64,000 nucleotides of DNA, taken from assembly GCF_023973825.1 (NCBI RefSeq), contig NC_090117.1:910001-974000 (forward strand), written 5' to 3'. Below are positions 35,584 through 46,719 of this stretch, one piece after another (within the stretch, counting starts at the first letter, position 1; every line of letters starts with the position of its first letter). A model generated the notes under the pieces. That model was not told where the DNA came from, made no database searches, and was given only the letters and a program-made list of their open reading frames with translations. Position numbers and translations under genes: made by a program. Origin of the DNA: Plasmodium brasilianum (taxonomy: Eukaryota > Apicomplexa > Aconoidasida > Haemosporida > Plasmodiidae).

Positions 35584-36682
35584 ATGGCGGAAGACGTAAA
35601 TAGAAAGAACCAACTTGAACATGAGGGGCTAGACAAAAATTATACAGGTACACACATCCATTCGCGAAGGCAATATCATTTATGTAAACGTTTCTAGGTG
35701 CATTAGTGTAGTCGTGTATTAAGTGAATAGGTGACAAACCAAAATGGCAAACATAGTTATAGCAGAATTGTAGAAAAATTAAGCCATAAATAAAATAAAA
35801 TAAAATAAACAGGTGAAGCCAAAGTAAAGTACAAAAATGGAGACAAGTTCATTGGGGCATTTGACAATGGAAAAAAGTGTAAGGGTAAATATTATTACTC
35901 AAACAAAAGTACCTATGAGGGTTTTTACTTGAACGAAAAGAAAAATGGACTAGGGAAGCTTACGAAAAATGAGTTGGAGTTTTATTACGGTAATTGAGCG
36001 TGAGAAGAAAATTTCAAAAATTTGGGCATGAAATAGTGGGCATGTTCTTTGTATCATATCTTGCGCCATATTTTGTACCTTTTTTTGAACCCTTAATTTT
36101 TTCTTTATCCTTTTCTTTGTTTTTTCTTTTTTTTTTTTTTTTAATTTTTGTATACACAGGCAATTTTGAAAATGGAAAAAAAAAAGGGGTAGGCTTCCAA
36201 CGATATCCTAACGGAGACTTTTACTATGGAGAATGGACAAATAACAAGAAAAATGGCAAGGGAATTTACTTCTTCTTTTCGACTAAGGAATATGTTAAAA
36301 TGATGCGTGCGCCCATATAAATATATATAAATGTGCATGTGTGCATATACATACGTATGTATGTGTGTGCGCGGGTGTATATGTATGTACGTATGTATGT
36401 GCGTATTCATATCTCAAACGCGTGTGTGTGTGTGTGTGTTTATTTTCTCATCAGTATTTCGGAGAGTGGTCCAAAGGAAGTTTCACTAATGGCGATTGGG
36501 TACTTTCACATGAAGTAAAATATGTCGGTTCATTTTTTAAGGACAAACCAAATTTTAAAGGATATTTTCTCTTTTCGAATGAAGCAAAAATAAACATTTT
36601 CTTTGAGCAGTTATTTACTATTGCTATGAGTGAGAATGAGGAGAGTAAAGAAAGAGTGGAACTACTTTGGAGGAACATATAG
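35584..36682 (+). CDS. MORN-repeat protein
   Basis: A 200-residue protein whose body is MORN repeats, which often mediate membrane or scaffold contacts in apicomplexan division and inner-membrane-complex structures. Exons are 35584-35647, 35813-35989, 36160-36293 and 36455-36682, in matching phases. Repeat signatures are KYKNGDKFIGAFDNGKKCKG, YEGFYLNEKKNGLGKL, GNFENGKKKGVGFQRYPNG, YYGEWTNNKKNGKGIYFF and YFGEWSKGSFTNG. The last 50 residues are non-repeat (a helix ending ELLWRNI). The third intron would use a weak GTTAAA donor. The alternative of reading on adds a few codons and then breaks frame with the clear acceptor. No other domain is seen, so the exact role is unknown. Confidence 0.83.
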
Positions 36683-37639
36683 ACCAAAATTTTACTCGCA
36701 CTTGATACCGTACAAATGGGAAGATGCATACACACATATGTATATATTATATATATATATACGACTACATACGTATATGTATGTGTATGCATATATATAG
36801 ATAGATACACGGTTTTGCGAGTATATAGCTATATACGTAAACGTGAGTGAATGTGTTCATGCACCTTTTCTTTGCCCTCGTTTTGCACATCGCTGAGTAT
36901 TCTCTTGTATTAATAGGCTTAACTTTATTTTTCATTTTGTTACATCCATCTTTTTCGACATTTATCATAGTTTGTTCATTTTTTTACCTATCCGCAGTTT
37001 TTCCCCCACGTTTTTCTTTCCTTTTCCTTTATTACTTTTTATTATACCATACTGTGCTATATTATACTGTATTATGTTATACTGCATTATGTTATGCTGT
37101 ATTGTGTTATACTGCATTATGTTATGCTGTATTATGTTATACTGTATTATGTTATGCTGTATTATGTTATACTGTATTATGTTATGATGTATTATGTTAT
37201 ACTGTATTATGTTATGCTGTATTATGTTATACTTATTTTTTTTTTTTTTTTTGGACTTTTTCCTGAACTGAGAACGAGACAAAAAGTGCTTTGTACGATT
37301 AGAATAAGCAAAAATTTCCCCTCTGCTTTTATCTTTCTTCGTTTATTATTTTTTTTTCCCTTCGTTCCTTCTCCTTGTCGATCTTACCTCTTTTCTTTTT
37401 ATATCCCTAAATAACACTACGGATACACATTAATGTAATAATGCAACATTAAAGAAAAGACGAAATAGAAAAATAAAATGGGCGCATATAATTTAATTCT
37501 TCTCAAAAAATTTTAAAAGAGTTAAAACTAAAGTGCACAAACATGTACACCCCTATGTGTGAGTACATGTATATATGCATACACCTGTGAACGTATTTCT
37601 TTACCATTTGAATACCCCCCCCCTTGTGTAATAATTAGG
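36683..37639. other. Spacer between MORN gene and unknown gene
   Basis: About 0.96 kb, containing AT tracts, a T-rich stretch encoding only hydrophobic noise and a 15-bp minisatellite at 37060-37235. A TTAG directly before the next start codon (37640) might be an acceptor for an unseen upstream exon. Confidence 0.5.
37060..37235 (+). repeat. 15-bp TATTATGTTATACTG array
   Basis: About 11 copies of a 15-bp unit (variants ending GCTG, ACTG, ATG). Both strands are open. Confidence 0.85.
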
Positions 37640-40317
37640 ATGAACAAGACCCTACATTGCACATCGGTATCTGAATTACGATCGTCGAAAATATGTGAAG
37701 CCATAAACAAGTACTCGCTTAGCACGTTAAACTATAACACTAGTAGAAACGTCGAAACAGGAAAAGAGCTTGACAGTGCGAGTGACAAAACATTCTGCTT
37801 AGATGGCATATCAGAAGAAGAGGAGGAGTTGAGGACCTACAGCTCCATTGTAGTAGGCAAGTGCTTATTGTGCGAATCGATTAACACTGCTCTGAGTGAT
37901 TAACACTGATCGGAGTGATTAACACTGCTCGAAGGACTTAACTTTGCATGGGGAGAATAAGCTTGTTTGTAGGCAGTTCAACAGTGTGCGCATTTGGGCA
38001 TATCCTTTCCTCCCCTGGTCCCTAAGTCCCAACCTATGCCCTCAAAGCAATGCACTAAACATTTTTAAGTGAACTTCTTTCCCTTTTTTTGTAGACAATG
38101 AATGGTCAACTATAAGGCTCAAGGATACCAAAGAGAAATGGCCAAATTGTGAGTTGAGAGGGGAAATGAAAGGAGGTAATTTTGTTTTAGCTTATTTATG
38201 CTCCTGTTTTATATGCCCACATGATACAGAGAACTTATATTTTATTATTTTTTTTATTTTTTTATTTTATTTTTTTATTTTTTTTTTTTATTTTATTATT
38301 TTATTTTATTATTTTATTTTATTATTTTATTTTATTATTTTATTTTATTATTTATTGACACGTTTGTGTGTGCATATTTAATCCCCTCTGAAGAATCCCA
38401 CCATAGGTCGATGTTGAACTTCATCATAGAGCAAAACAAAAACATCATAACCAACACAATAAATATAAGTGACAGTATTTTTAATGTTTTAAAAATTATG
38501 GAGGATACAAATAAATCAAATGAATTAAATTATTTGATGAGAAAAATTGAGCATGAAGATATTAAAGAGTTAATTTATGTAAATACAAAATTGTTTATGT
38601 TACAAGTTCGAAAAATATATCAAGTCTTAATTGATCTTCAGATAAGTGGACTATGTAACTATGGGACCAAAGTAGACAAAGTAAGCAGCACTTATAGACA
38701 CATTGTCGACAGTGCAAAAGAAGCTGAACATGTTCAGAATAAAAAAGACAAAAATATTAATTTAATGGTTAAAAAGTATATTATTTTAAAAAAGTACTAC
38801 AAAAAATTATGTGAAAAGTATAAGATGGAAAATAATCTTTTAAAGAGAGCTTTCATCATAAACGCAAAATGTTGCAATGAGGAGTACCAACAAAAATACC
38901 CTTTCCAGATTGATGGCATTTGTACAGGTATTTATATAAAGGGGAGTACAAATAGGAAGAGAAACAGAAAAATAAAAAGAAGAAAGAAGTTTTTGCGTTC
39001 TCGTGGATTCCTCTTATACAAAGGTTCTTTTTTTTTTTTTTTCTTTTTTTTTTTTTTTTAATGATACTATTTTTATACAATTTGACATACAATTATATTT
39101 TTAATGACTCCTTCATTTAGAAGTAATTTCATATGTTAGTAATGATTCTTCGTATTTGGGACTTCTATTTTATTTGTAGATATTTTATTTGTAGATATTT
39201 TATTTGTAGATATTTTATTTGTAGATATTTTATTCGTAGATATTTTATTCGTAGATATTTTATTCGTAGATATTTTATTCGTAGATATTTTATTCGTAGA
39301 TATTTTATTCGTAGATATTTTATTCGTAGATATTTTATTCGTAGATATTTTATTTTATTATTTTTTTTGTGCCGTTCTTCTTTTTTAGTCTCATACATGA
39401 ACAATAAGATATTAAAGAAATACAACCAACCTGGAGAAGGTGATAGTGAAGTAACCCCTGACGTAATAGATGGCTCCAAAAAAGTTCAGGTAAATTTAGA
39501 AAAATGCAATGGAAAATGTTTGTTCTTGCTAACTGAAAATGAGAAGTTACCAAAAGATTGTCTTGAAAGAACAGATAAAGGGAGGCCTTCAAATGGGGCA
39601 TCTATCAATGTTGATGATATTTACCAGACTAATCAGGAAGATTTACCTGCACTTGTAAATTTAAAAAAGAGTAATAAAAATAAAATCGGACTTGCATGTA
39701 CGCATGGGCCTGCGGAGTGCAGAGAGCTGTTTAGGAAGAAGAGAGCACAAGAGGAGGGTGAAGAGGAAGAGAATGAGAAGGAAGAAAATATGATGGAAAA
39801 AAAGGAAGATGACAAAGATAACAAAGGTGATAACGAGAATGGCCTTGCAGGCATACAAAATAACAAGAGGGACGATGATAATTATATTACCTTTGAAACA
39901 AGACTCGGTGATAACAGTAAAAGTGTAAGTGAAATGGAAAAAAATATAAGTGGATATAAAGATATAAATACACATGTGAATATATTTGATGAAATCTGTA
40001 AGCGTAAAGAACCTATTCATGATGAGTCTAACCAGAAGGAATTTCAAACTAGATTTAACGACAAAGAAGCAGTAGTAGTAGAATCTAGCGTACTAGAGGA
40101 GAAAGGGGAAAAAAAAAGGGCAAAGGGTGAGAGAGAAAAGAAGTGGAAAGTAAGTCAGCGTAAGGAAGAAGAAAATAGGGGTTTAGATTCAGACAAAGGG
40201 AAAATAATTTTGGATGAAAATTCAAAGGAAAGCGACCACTTCAGTGTGCAGGAAGTTGGTGAAGCGAAACATGTGAAACATGCGAAACATGCGAAACAAG
40301 CAAATCAAGCGAAATAA
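37640..40317 (+). CDS. Unknown protein, five exons, with a GC-AG intron and a 3' frame break
   Basis: My model uses exons 37640-37856, 38095-38175, 38394-38927, 39121-39138 and 39389-40317, in phase throughout, for 592 residues. Intron 1 appears to begin with GC (context AG|GCAAGT), because no GT donor gives a frame-compatible join without stops except a weak distant one. Exon 3 is helical and coiled-coil-like (SIFNVLKIMEDTNKSNELNY; LMVKKYIILKKYYKKL). Exon 5 is acidic/Lys-rich and disordered. The frame ends at 40317 in a 9-bp repeat, but a shifted frame continues openly from 40316 to 40453 with 45 coding-like codons, so the true C-terminus may lie at 40453. Intron 4 holds a 15-bp minisatellite. 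I recognise no family or localisation signal. Confidence 0.75.
39172..39356 (+). repeat. 15-bp TAGATATTTTATTCG array inside an intron
   Basis: About 12 copies (first four with TTG instead of TCG). It lies within intron 4 of the five-exon unknown gene. An ORF through it on either strand is an artefact. Confidence 0.88.
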
Positions 40318-40453
40318 TCTAAATGATGCTCAAAATAAAGTAACGACAAATAGAAATGCAGCGAACAATATGGTTGTTCTTAAGAATACATCAGACATAC
40401 TTATTGATGAGGGGAGAGCAGACGGCGTTGCTATGGAGTATAGGAAGAACTGA

Positions 40454-40848
40454 CCCATATATATGTGCACATGGAATGTACAATTTTATGTGGAACGCAA
40501 ATTTTTAGTGAAAAAAACTCTCATAGTAGCAGTCTTTAAAGAAACCCCAAAACTATCAGCGCACAGATATGCTTAAGAGTTAGTAGTCCCTGTAACGAAT
40601 GTAAGGGGGAAAAAGAAAAAAAAAGCAAGCAACAAAGTTTAAAGAGTTTAGACATATTGCAGTTTACGAAAGAGACTTACGGAAAAGTGGTGTACTCTGT
40701 CTTTTTCATTTTTCATTATTAATTTTTAAATTTTAATTTTTAATTTTACACCAAAGAAAAGGGGAAGGAGCCTATCTGGTCTTCTCGCAAGTATATGCAT
40801 GTACACACACGAGTATATATACATACCTTTTTCTACTGCGCATTGTGG

Positions 40849-40884
<36 letters not shown>

Positions 40885-41406
40885 TCTATTCATGAATATC
40901 AGAGCAACTCACTTTTTCTCATGTGATATTGATATAGAGCGAAATTCTTGCACGTCTAACATTTTGAAGAAGATATGATGACAAAGCGTGCATTAATTTT
41001 CTCCCCTCCTTTCTGCATGAACGTGTATATGTACCTGCAGATATGTATGCTTATGTGTATGTACTTATGTGCACTTGTATGTGAGCACGCGTCTCTAACG
41101 CAGCAAACATTGGAAAAAATGACTTGACGTATGAATTGTGAGAAGAGAGGAAAAACATAGTCTCACCAATGTAAATTTTTATAGAGCAAGTTTAAAATTC
41201 GTAATCCTAAGGAACTTCTTAATCTTGCACTCGTTGTTCAGAAATATTTTATTTTTTTTATTTTTTTTTTTTTTTTTAACTAGCCATTTTCGGCAATATT
41301 GCTAGTAGAAAAAAAAAAAAGAGAAAAATTGAACAAACAAATACATGCGTATACAGGTATATATATATGTGTGTGTTTGCACATACATACATATATATAT
41401 GAACTA
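40454..41406. other. Spacer between two unknown genes
   Basis: About 0.95 kb of AT-rich sequence with poly-T runs at about 40853-40880 and 41250-41277. No gene or repeat array is supported. Confidence 0.5.
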
Positions 41407-44151
41407 ATGGAGAGCTTAAATAAGACACATCAAAGAGGTATAACAATAAAGAGCAGCGAAATGGGTAAACACAAAGGAAACAGGAAGAACGAATTCTTGA
41501 AAGAAATTAAAAGAATAAACTCAATGATTTGTGTATATGATAAACATATAGACTCGTGTAGGAATAATAAAAAAGAGTTTTACCATCAATTGTCTGTACT
41601 GATAGATTATGATAACATGGTAAAAAGAAAATATGAAAATTACGAAAGGGAGTTAAAAGAGTTCAGTAAGGGTAAAGTATACATAAATAATGTTAAAGGT
41701 GATAATAGAAAAAGAAATCAGAATATAAGTGAGCATGCTAGGGGAGATCGCGTAGATAAAATAGAACTCAAGGAATGTAAGAAAATTAAAATGGAATTAA
41801 AAAAAAGTATAAGAGAGTTGAAAACTCAGAAACGTAAATGTTTAAGTAATTTAACAAAATGGCAACTTGTTTATAATATGAAGAGACATAAACTATGTAA
41901 AAAAATAATAAAGAAATGTATAGGGTGCACTGAGAAGAAACTATCAGAAGGAAAAAACATCCAAAAAACGTATTCGTTAAATTATGATGACAGAAAAAAT
42001 AGCAATATTAATTTTTGTAGAGCGGACTCAGCTGAAGGTAGTAGAAGAAATGGTGCTTCTTCTACCTACATCGATAATAAAAGATTAAATCTATTTAAGC
42101 ATGAACATTTTCGAAAGAAGGAGCTATTACTACTTTCACTTGAAGAAGGGATAAAGATGGGAAAACACAACTCGAACAGTGCAAGGGGATTCAGCAGTCC
42201 TGCCATTTGCTGTAGGAAAGGGGTGCATATGGAAATGCCTATTTCCATCACAATAATTAGAGGGATTAGAAGCACTGGCAGGGTTAGAAGCACTGGCAGG
42301 GTTAGAAGCACTGACAGGGTTAGAAGCACTGGCAGAGTTAGAAGCACTGGCAGAGTTAGAAGCACTGGCAGAGTTAGAAGCACTGGCAGAGTTAGAAGCA
42401 CTGGCAGAGTTAGAAGCACTGGCAGAGTTAGAAGCACTGGCAGAGTTAGAAGCACTGGCAGGGTTAGAAGCACTGGCAGGGTTAGAAGCACTGGCAGGGT
42501 TAGAAGCACTGACAAGGTTAGAAATGTTAAAGAGGAGGAAGCCGTAAAAATCGAAGCAAGCGAACAAACAGGAATTACCACAATTGGTGTGTATGAACTA
42601 TCAAATATGCTTAAAGAAAAAGTTGATGTAAAATGTAATGATGATGTAAGTGTAATAAAGGATTCGGAAGCAAAGAACTCTTTGAGCATTTCACAGGCGG
42701 TTGTACAAGTAAGAGGGGAAGAAGTAGAAACAAATACCGACAAGAACAACAATATAGAGGTACACGTCTATCCAGTGAAAAGTGAAAAAGGTGAGTGTAT
42801 AGATGAAAACAAAAATGAAGACGGAAGGAAAGTAAACACAGTAACAAGAAAAAATGATGGATGTGAACCCAATGAAGTAAAGAAAAAGTACATTACCACC
42901 AATGGCTATAATATCCATCGAAAGGAAGAAATTGAAGATAAAGAAAAATTAAATATTGTACCATATGTGCCAAATGGACCAATTACATCAAGTGATATGA
43001 CACTTATTAACTATGTAGAGAGGGCGAGCAAATGTAAAAATGGAAGTCAAATATTTGTAAGTGCAGAGAGGGAACAGGGAATGGAAGGCATTGAACAGAT
43101 AGAGGAGTTAAAGAATAATTGGGATGAAAGCATAAATGAAAAATTAGAATCTCAGATAATAAACATGGTTAACAGTACTCAGGATGAAACAACCAAGTTC
43201 ACACAAGTGAACAGAAACAACGACATAGTGAAACCTCTCGTTCAACAAAATAGATCCAATATCAAAGGTGAAGAAGAGGGAGAAATAAAAAATGAAAATT
43301 GTAAGAATGAACATATAGATTCTGATAATAAGAATATCAAAATATACACTTCAAATGATGAAGCGGTAAATGGTAAGGAAACGGTAAAGCAGTCTTCCCA
43401 TAGGGTATCGCCAAAAAAGAGTAAAAGAAAGAGGAAAAAACATAAGGCGGGGGGAGCTGAAAATAAGATGGGAGAAGGGGAAGATAAGGTGGGAGAAGGA
43501 GAAGATAAGATGAGGGAAGCTAAGAATAAGGTGGAAGAAGAGAAAAATATGGCGGGGGGAGCTGAAAATAGGATGGGAGAAGAGGAGGATAAGGTGGGGG
43601 GAGCTAAGAATAAGGTGGAAGAAGAGAAGAATATGGTGGGGGGAGCTGAAAATAGGATGGGAGAAGGGGAGGATAAGGTGGGGGGAACTGAGAATAAGAT
43701 GAGTGAAGGGGAAGATAAGGTGAGGGAAGCTAAGAATAAGGTGGACGAAGAAAAAAATATGACGGGGGGAGCTGAAAATAGGATGGGAGAAGGGGAGGAT
43801 AAGGTGGGGGGAACTGAGAATAAGATGAGTGAAGGGGAAGATAAGGTGAGGGAAGCTAAGAATAAGGTGGACGAAGAAAAAAATATGACGGGAGGAGCAA
43901 AGGGTAAAGCGGGGAAAGTGAAGGATAAGGCGGTTAAAACTAAGAATAAGAAGGGAAGTACAGATGCCCCAATGGACACAACTTCCCATGTGGAACGGAA
44001 GAAAAAAGAATTCAAAACAGATGGTGAAACAAATTTGCAAAGTACGGAAACTGAAAATGAAATTGTCCACGATATAATGAGTAAATATTCGCAGACACTA
44101 CAGTACACGAGCTTTTTAGATTATATTAAAAATAAAAAGGATCAAGCATAA
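41407..44151 (+). CDS. Large repeat-containing protein of unknown function
   Basis: A 914-residue single-exon protein. I start at MESLNKTH (41407), because the 36 upstream codons of the open frame read through AT/GT microsatellite sequence. Residues 1-200 are basic and helical with coiled-coil character (KELKTQKRKCLSNLTKWQ and similar) plus a few Cys. Residues about 287-372 are roughly 14 copies of the hexapeptide RSTGRV (18-bp unit). Residues about 678-835 are an acidic/basic degenerate repeat (GEGEDKV, EAKNKVEEEKNM, GGAENRM). The last 70 residues are non-repetitive and end in a helix (YTSFLDYIKNKKDQA). There is no signal peptide, membrane segment or recognisable domain. It is convergent with COQ5. 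Confidence 0.82.
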   Translation: MESLNKTHQRGITIKSSEMGKHKGNRKNEFLKEIKRINSMICVYDKHIDSCRNNKKEFYHQLSVLIDYDNMVKRKYENYERELKEFSKGKVYINNVKGDNRKRNQNISEHARGDRVDKIELKECKKIKMELKKSIRELKTQKRKCLSNLTKWQLVYNMKRHKLCKKIIKKCIGCTEKKLSEGKNIQKTYSLNYDDRKNSNINFCRADSAEGSRRNGASSTYIDNKRLNLFKHEHFRKKELLLLSLEEGIKMGKHNSNSARGFSSPAICCRKGVHMEMPISITIIRGIRSTGRVRSTGRVRSTDRVRSTGRVRSTGRVRSTGRVRSTGRVRSTGRVRSTGRVRSTGRVRSTGRVRSTGRVRSTGRVRSTDKVRNVKEEEAVKIEASEQTGITTIGVYELSNMLKEKVDVKCNDDVSVIKDSEAKNSLSISQAVVQVRGEEVETNTDKNNNIEVHVYPVKSEKGECIDENKNEDGRKVNTVTRKNDGCEPNEVKKKYITTNGYNIHRKEEIEDKEKLNIVPYVPNGPITSSDMTLINYVERASKCKNGSQIFVSAEREQGMEGIEQIEELKNNWDESINEKLESQIINMVNSTQDETTKFTQVNRNNDIVKPLVQQNRSNIKGEEEGEIKNENCKNEHIDSDNKNIKIYTSNDEAVNGKETVKQSSHRVSPKKSKRKRKKHKAGGAENKMGEGEDKVGEGEDKMREAKNKVEEEKNMAGGAENRMGEEEDKVGGAKNKVEEEKNMVGGAENRMGEGEDKVGGTENKMSEGEDKVREAKNKVDEEKNMTGGAENRMGEGEDKVGGTENKMSEGEDKVREAKNKVDEEKNMTGGAKGKAGKVKDKAVKTKNKKGSTDAPMDTTSHVERKKKEFKTDGETNLQSTETENEIVHDIMSKYSQTLQYTSFLDYIKNKKDQA
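42265..42525 (+). repeat. 18-bp coding minisatellite (RSTGRV units)
   Basis: About 14 copies of AGAAGCACTGGCAGGGTT with G/A changes in two positions. It is GC-richer than the rest of the window, and the antisense frames are also open. Confidence 0.9.
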
Positions 44152-44402
44152 AATGGGGGTAAAAAAATAGTAAGGAGTAGTTTTTTTTTTTTTTTTTTTT
44201 TTTTTTATAAACGTAAAATATTATTGCAAATCTTAATGTTTACTACTACGTACATAAAAAAAAAAAAAATAATAATAATAATAATAAATAATGCAGTAAA
44301 AATAAACTTACTTCCTCATATATGATCACGAGTGTATACACACATTAGTATGCATATATTTATTATGTGTACATATATCCTTCTTTTTTTAGACGCATTT
44401 TA

Positions 44403-45935
44403 TTATATGATTAACTTGTACGCGGAGTGAATAGCAACGATTCCTAGGGACAGGGTTGTATAAGAAATGCTTCTAAAATTACACTGATGCATTAATTGAG
44501 ATAACTCATCAGGAGTTAAAAATGTCTGTATGCTTTCTGCTAAGTATTTGTATGAATGCTCACTATTTGCTACTAATTTCCCGAGTAAGGGAATAAAATT
44601 ATTTAAATAAAATTTATAAAAAATATTTATAACATCACAATTTACTTTGCTAAATTCAAGACATAAAAACCTTCCACCTGGTTTTAAAACTCGATGTACT
44701 TCTTTTAAAGCTTTTGGAATATTTGTAAAATTCCTTATACCAAATGATAAGGTAATTATATCTACTGAATTATCTTCAAAAGATTTTAAATTTTCAGCAT
44801 TTTCAATTAACCATGTTATATATTTGTCATAATTTAAATTCTTTGCCTTTTCTATTCCTACTTTAATCATATCACTATTAATATCACAAACAATTATGTT
44901 GGGCATATAATTTATGCACATCTCATCAGACAAATATTCACTATAACTGTTATTACTACTTTTTCTTTTTTTTAAATGATATTTATATTTTTCTAATATT
45001 CGAAAAGCGATGTCACCTGTACCTCCAGCTAAATCTAAAATTTTACAGGAATGCATTTTTCCCCCATCCTGTGATGCTGAACTTTTTTCCATTCCCTTTT
45101 CATATTTTTCCATTCCCTTTTCGTATTTTTCCATTCCCTTTTCATATTTTTCCTTATCCCGTTCATATTTTTCTCTATCCTGTTCATATTTTTCTCTATC
45201 CTGTTCATATTTTTCCTGACCATGTTCGTATTTTTCTCTATCCTGTTCATATTTTTCCTGACCATGTTCGTATTTTTCTCTTTCCCTTATATGGGGATCT
45301 TCTGAATATTGTTCTTCATTCCACATTTTGTGAAAATTTCCCATTTCCATGTTCTTATCTTCATTTATGGTATCCCTTTTATGTATGTACATTTCTTCTT
45401 CCATATTATAACTATGATATTTTAAAAATAAGTCTAATTCTTTTACCAACTCGTTCTTCCAACAGTGGTGCAAGCGCAGACTCATCAAATCGTTCATCAA
45501 GTCATATTTATTTGACACCTTACTGAATAAGTTGTTTACAAGCTTTGATTTTATTTCCTCCGTTACTTTTTGAAATCCAAAATTGTACAGCTCTGCATTG
45601 GAGAAGTTCAGAAGTTGCAAAATTACGAAATTATGATAGTATGAAGTTTTTATTTTTCTCACATAAACATACGTTTAAAAAAAAAAAAAAATTATGAACG
45701 GGACAGGTTTTTACAAAAATAGCGAAAAAAATACTGCACATATTTATACAGATTTGCGCAAAGTGTAATGCAAAAAAAAATAAAAATAAAAATAATCGAT
45801 GTTACTTTCATTGCTACTGAAGTGATCGCTTTTTGTGCTATATGACTTCAGTTCCCTCCTTAAAAATGAAACCAGATTGTTTTTCTTTCTGAAACGGTTA
45901 TAGTTGTAGTAATCGCATAATTTTTTAGCTTTCAT
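44403..45935 (-). CDS. COQ5: COQ5 / UbiE 2-polyprenyl-benzoquinol C-methyltransferase
   Basis: SAM-dependent C-methyltransferase of mitochondrial ubiquinone synthesis. I join a 43-codon exon (45935-45806, donor GTAACA) to 45592-44403 (acceptor CCAATGCAG), giving 439 residues. The first exon is rich in Lys/Arg and hydroxylated residues, a good mitochondrial presequence, and leads straight into the family start LYNFGFQKVTEEIKSKLV and KYDLMNDLMSL. The Met of the unspliced ORF at 45662 lies in what this model makes the intron. The SAM motif LDLAGGTGD lies near residue 227, with CDINSDMIK, DIITLSFGIRN and KPGGRFLCLEFSK after it. A Glu-Lys-Tyr-Glu heptad-type repeat insert (about 147-214) interrupts the fold just before motif I. 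It shares a spacer with the exonuclease gene, divergently. Confidence 0.9.
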
Positions 45936-46236
45936 TTTGGATAGAAAAAACTGTCAGTAATTTTGTTAAGCGGATTGTTCATACGTAGTGTAAAATCGAA
46001 AAGGCCGCGGTGGGGGAGGAGGAGATGATGCGATTAAGAAAAAATTAGGAATAGTTACTTTTGATACTAACTTTTGCCTTTTAATTTTGCTCCATTCTTT
46101 TGCCTTTTAATTTTTTCCATAATTTTGCTTACTAAATTGCGCCTTACTTTTACTAAGCACTGCGCTATTTTTCGTCCCAACTATTTTTATATTGTGTTCT
46201 TTAAAAAAAATATAAGCAAAAAAATCCGGGTGATAA

Positions 46237-46274
<38 letters not shown>

Positions 46275-46719
46275 CCTCTTCTACATAATAAAACATTAAA
46301 AATGTTCTGACTGTTCAGAATTTTTAATAAATTATTTAAAAAAGTTGTACTAACATGTTTAAATGATTTATTCATCGCAGGAAAAAGGGTAAATTCCATG
46401 TGAAGCTACATACGTACAGTTACAGCTATAGTTAAAAAGTATGGGTAAATATCCCCGGCGGTGATAAAATTATGTGAGTACATATGTGTGTATGTGTGTA
46501 TGTGCATATGTATGTGTGTATGTGCATATGTATGTGTGTATGTGCATATGTATGTGTGTATGTGCATATGTATGTGTGTATGTGCATATGTATGTGTGTA
46601 TGTGCATATGTATGTGTATGTGCATATGTATGTGTGTATGTATGTATGTATGGGCGTAAGTATATCTTTTCTTCTTTGCTCCCGCCTTAATTGAAGCTTT
46701 CCATGAGAGAAAAAAAAAG
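45936..46719. other. Divergent COQ5/exonuclease spacer
   Basis: About 0.78 kb, holding a 20-bp GT-rich minisatellite (46475-46650) and T runs. It must carry both promoters. No gene is supported. Confidence 0.55.
46475..46650 (+). repeat. 20-bp TATGTGTGTATGTGCATATG array
   Basis: About seven near-perfect copies of a 20-bp unit ending 70 bp upstream of the exonuclease start codon, so it is probably in or next to its promoter or 5' UTR. Confidence 0.87.

Noticed and set aside
36847..37266. Hydrophobic ORF upstream of the 37.6 kb gene
   Set aside because: It is T-rich noise running into the 15-bp array, with no splice sites linking it to the gene.
41299..41406. Upstream 36 codons of the 41.4 kb gene
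   Set aside because: They run through poly-A and GT/AT microsatellite sequence. MESLNKTH at 41407 is the likelier start.
42066..42752. Antisense ORF with Leu-Pro-Val-Leu-Leu-Thr repeats
   Set aside because: It is the shadow of the coding 18-bp RSTGRV array.
43242..44108. Antisense Ser/Phe/Leu ORFs
   Set aside because: They are shadows of the acidic/basic repeat region of the plus-strand gene.
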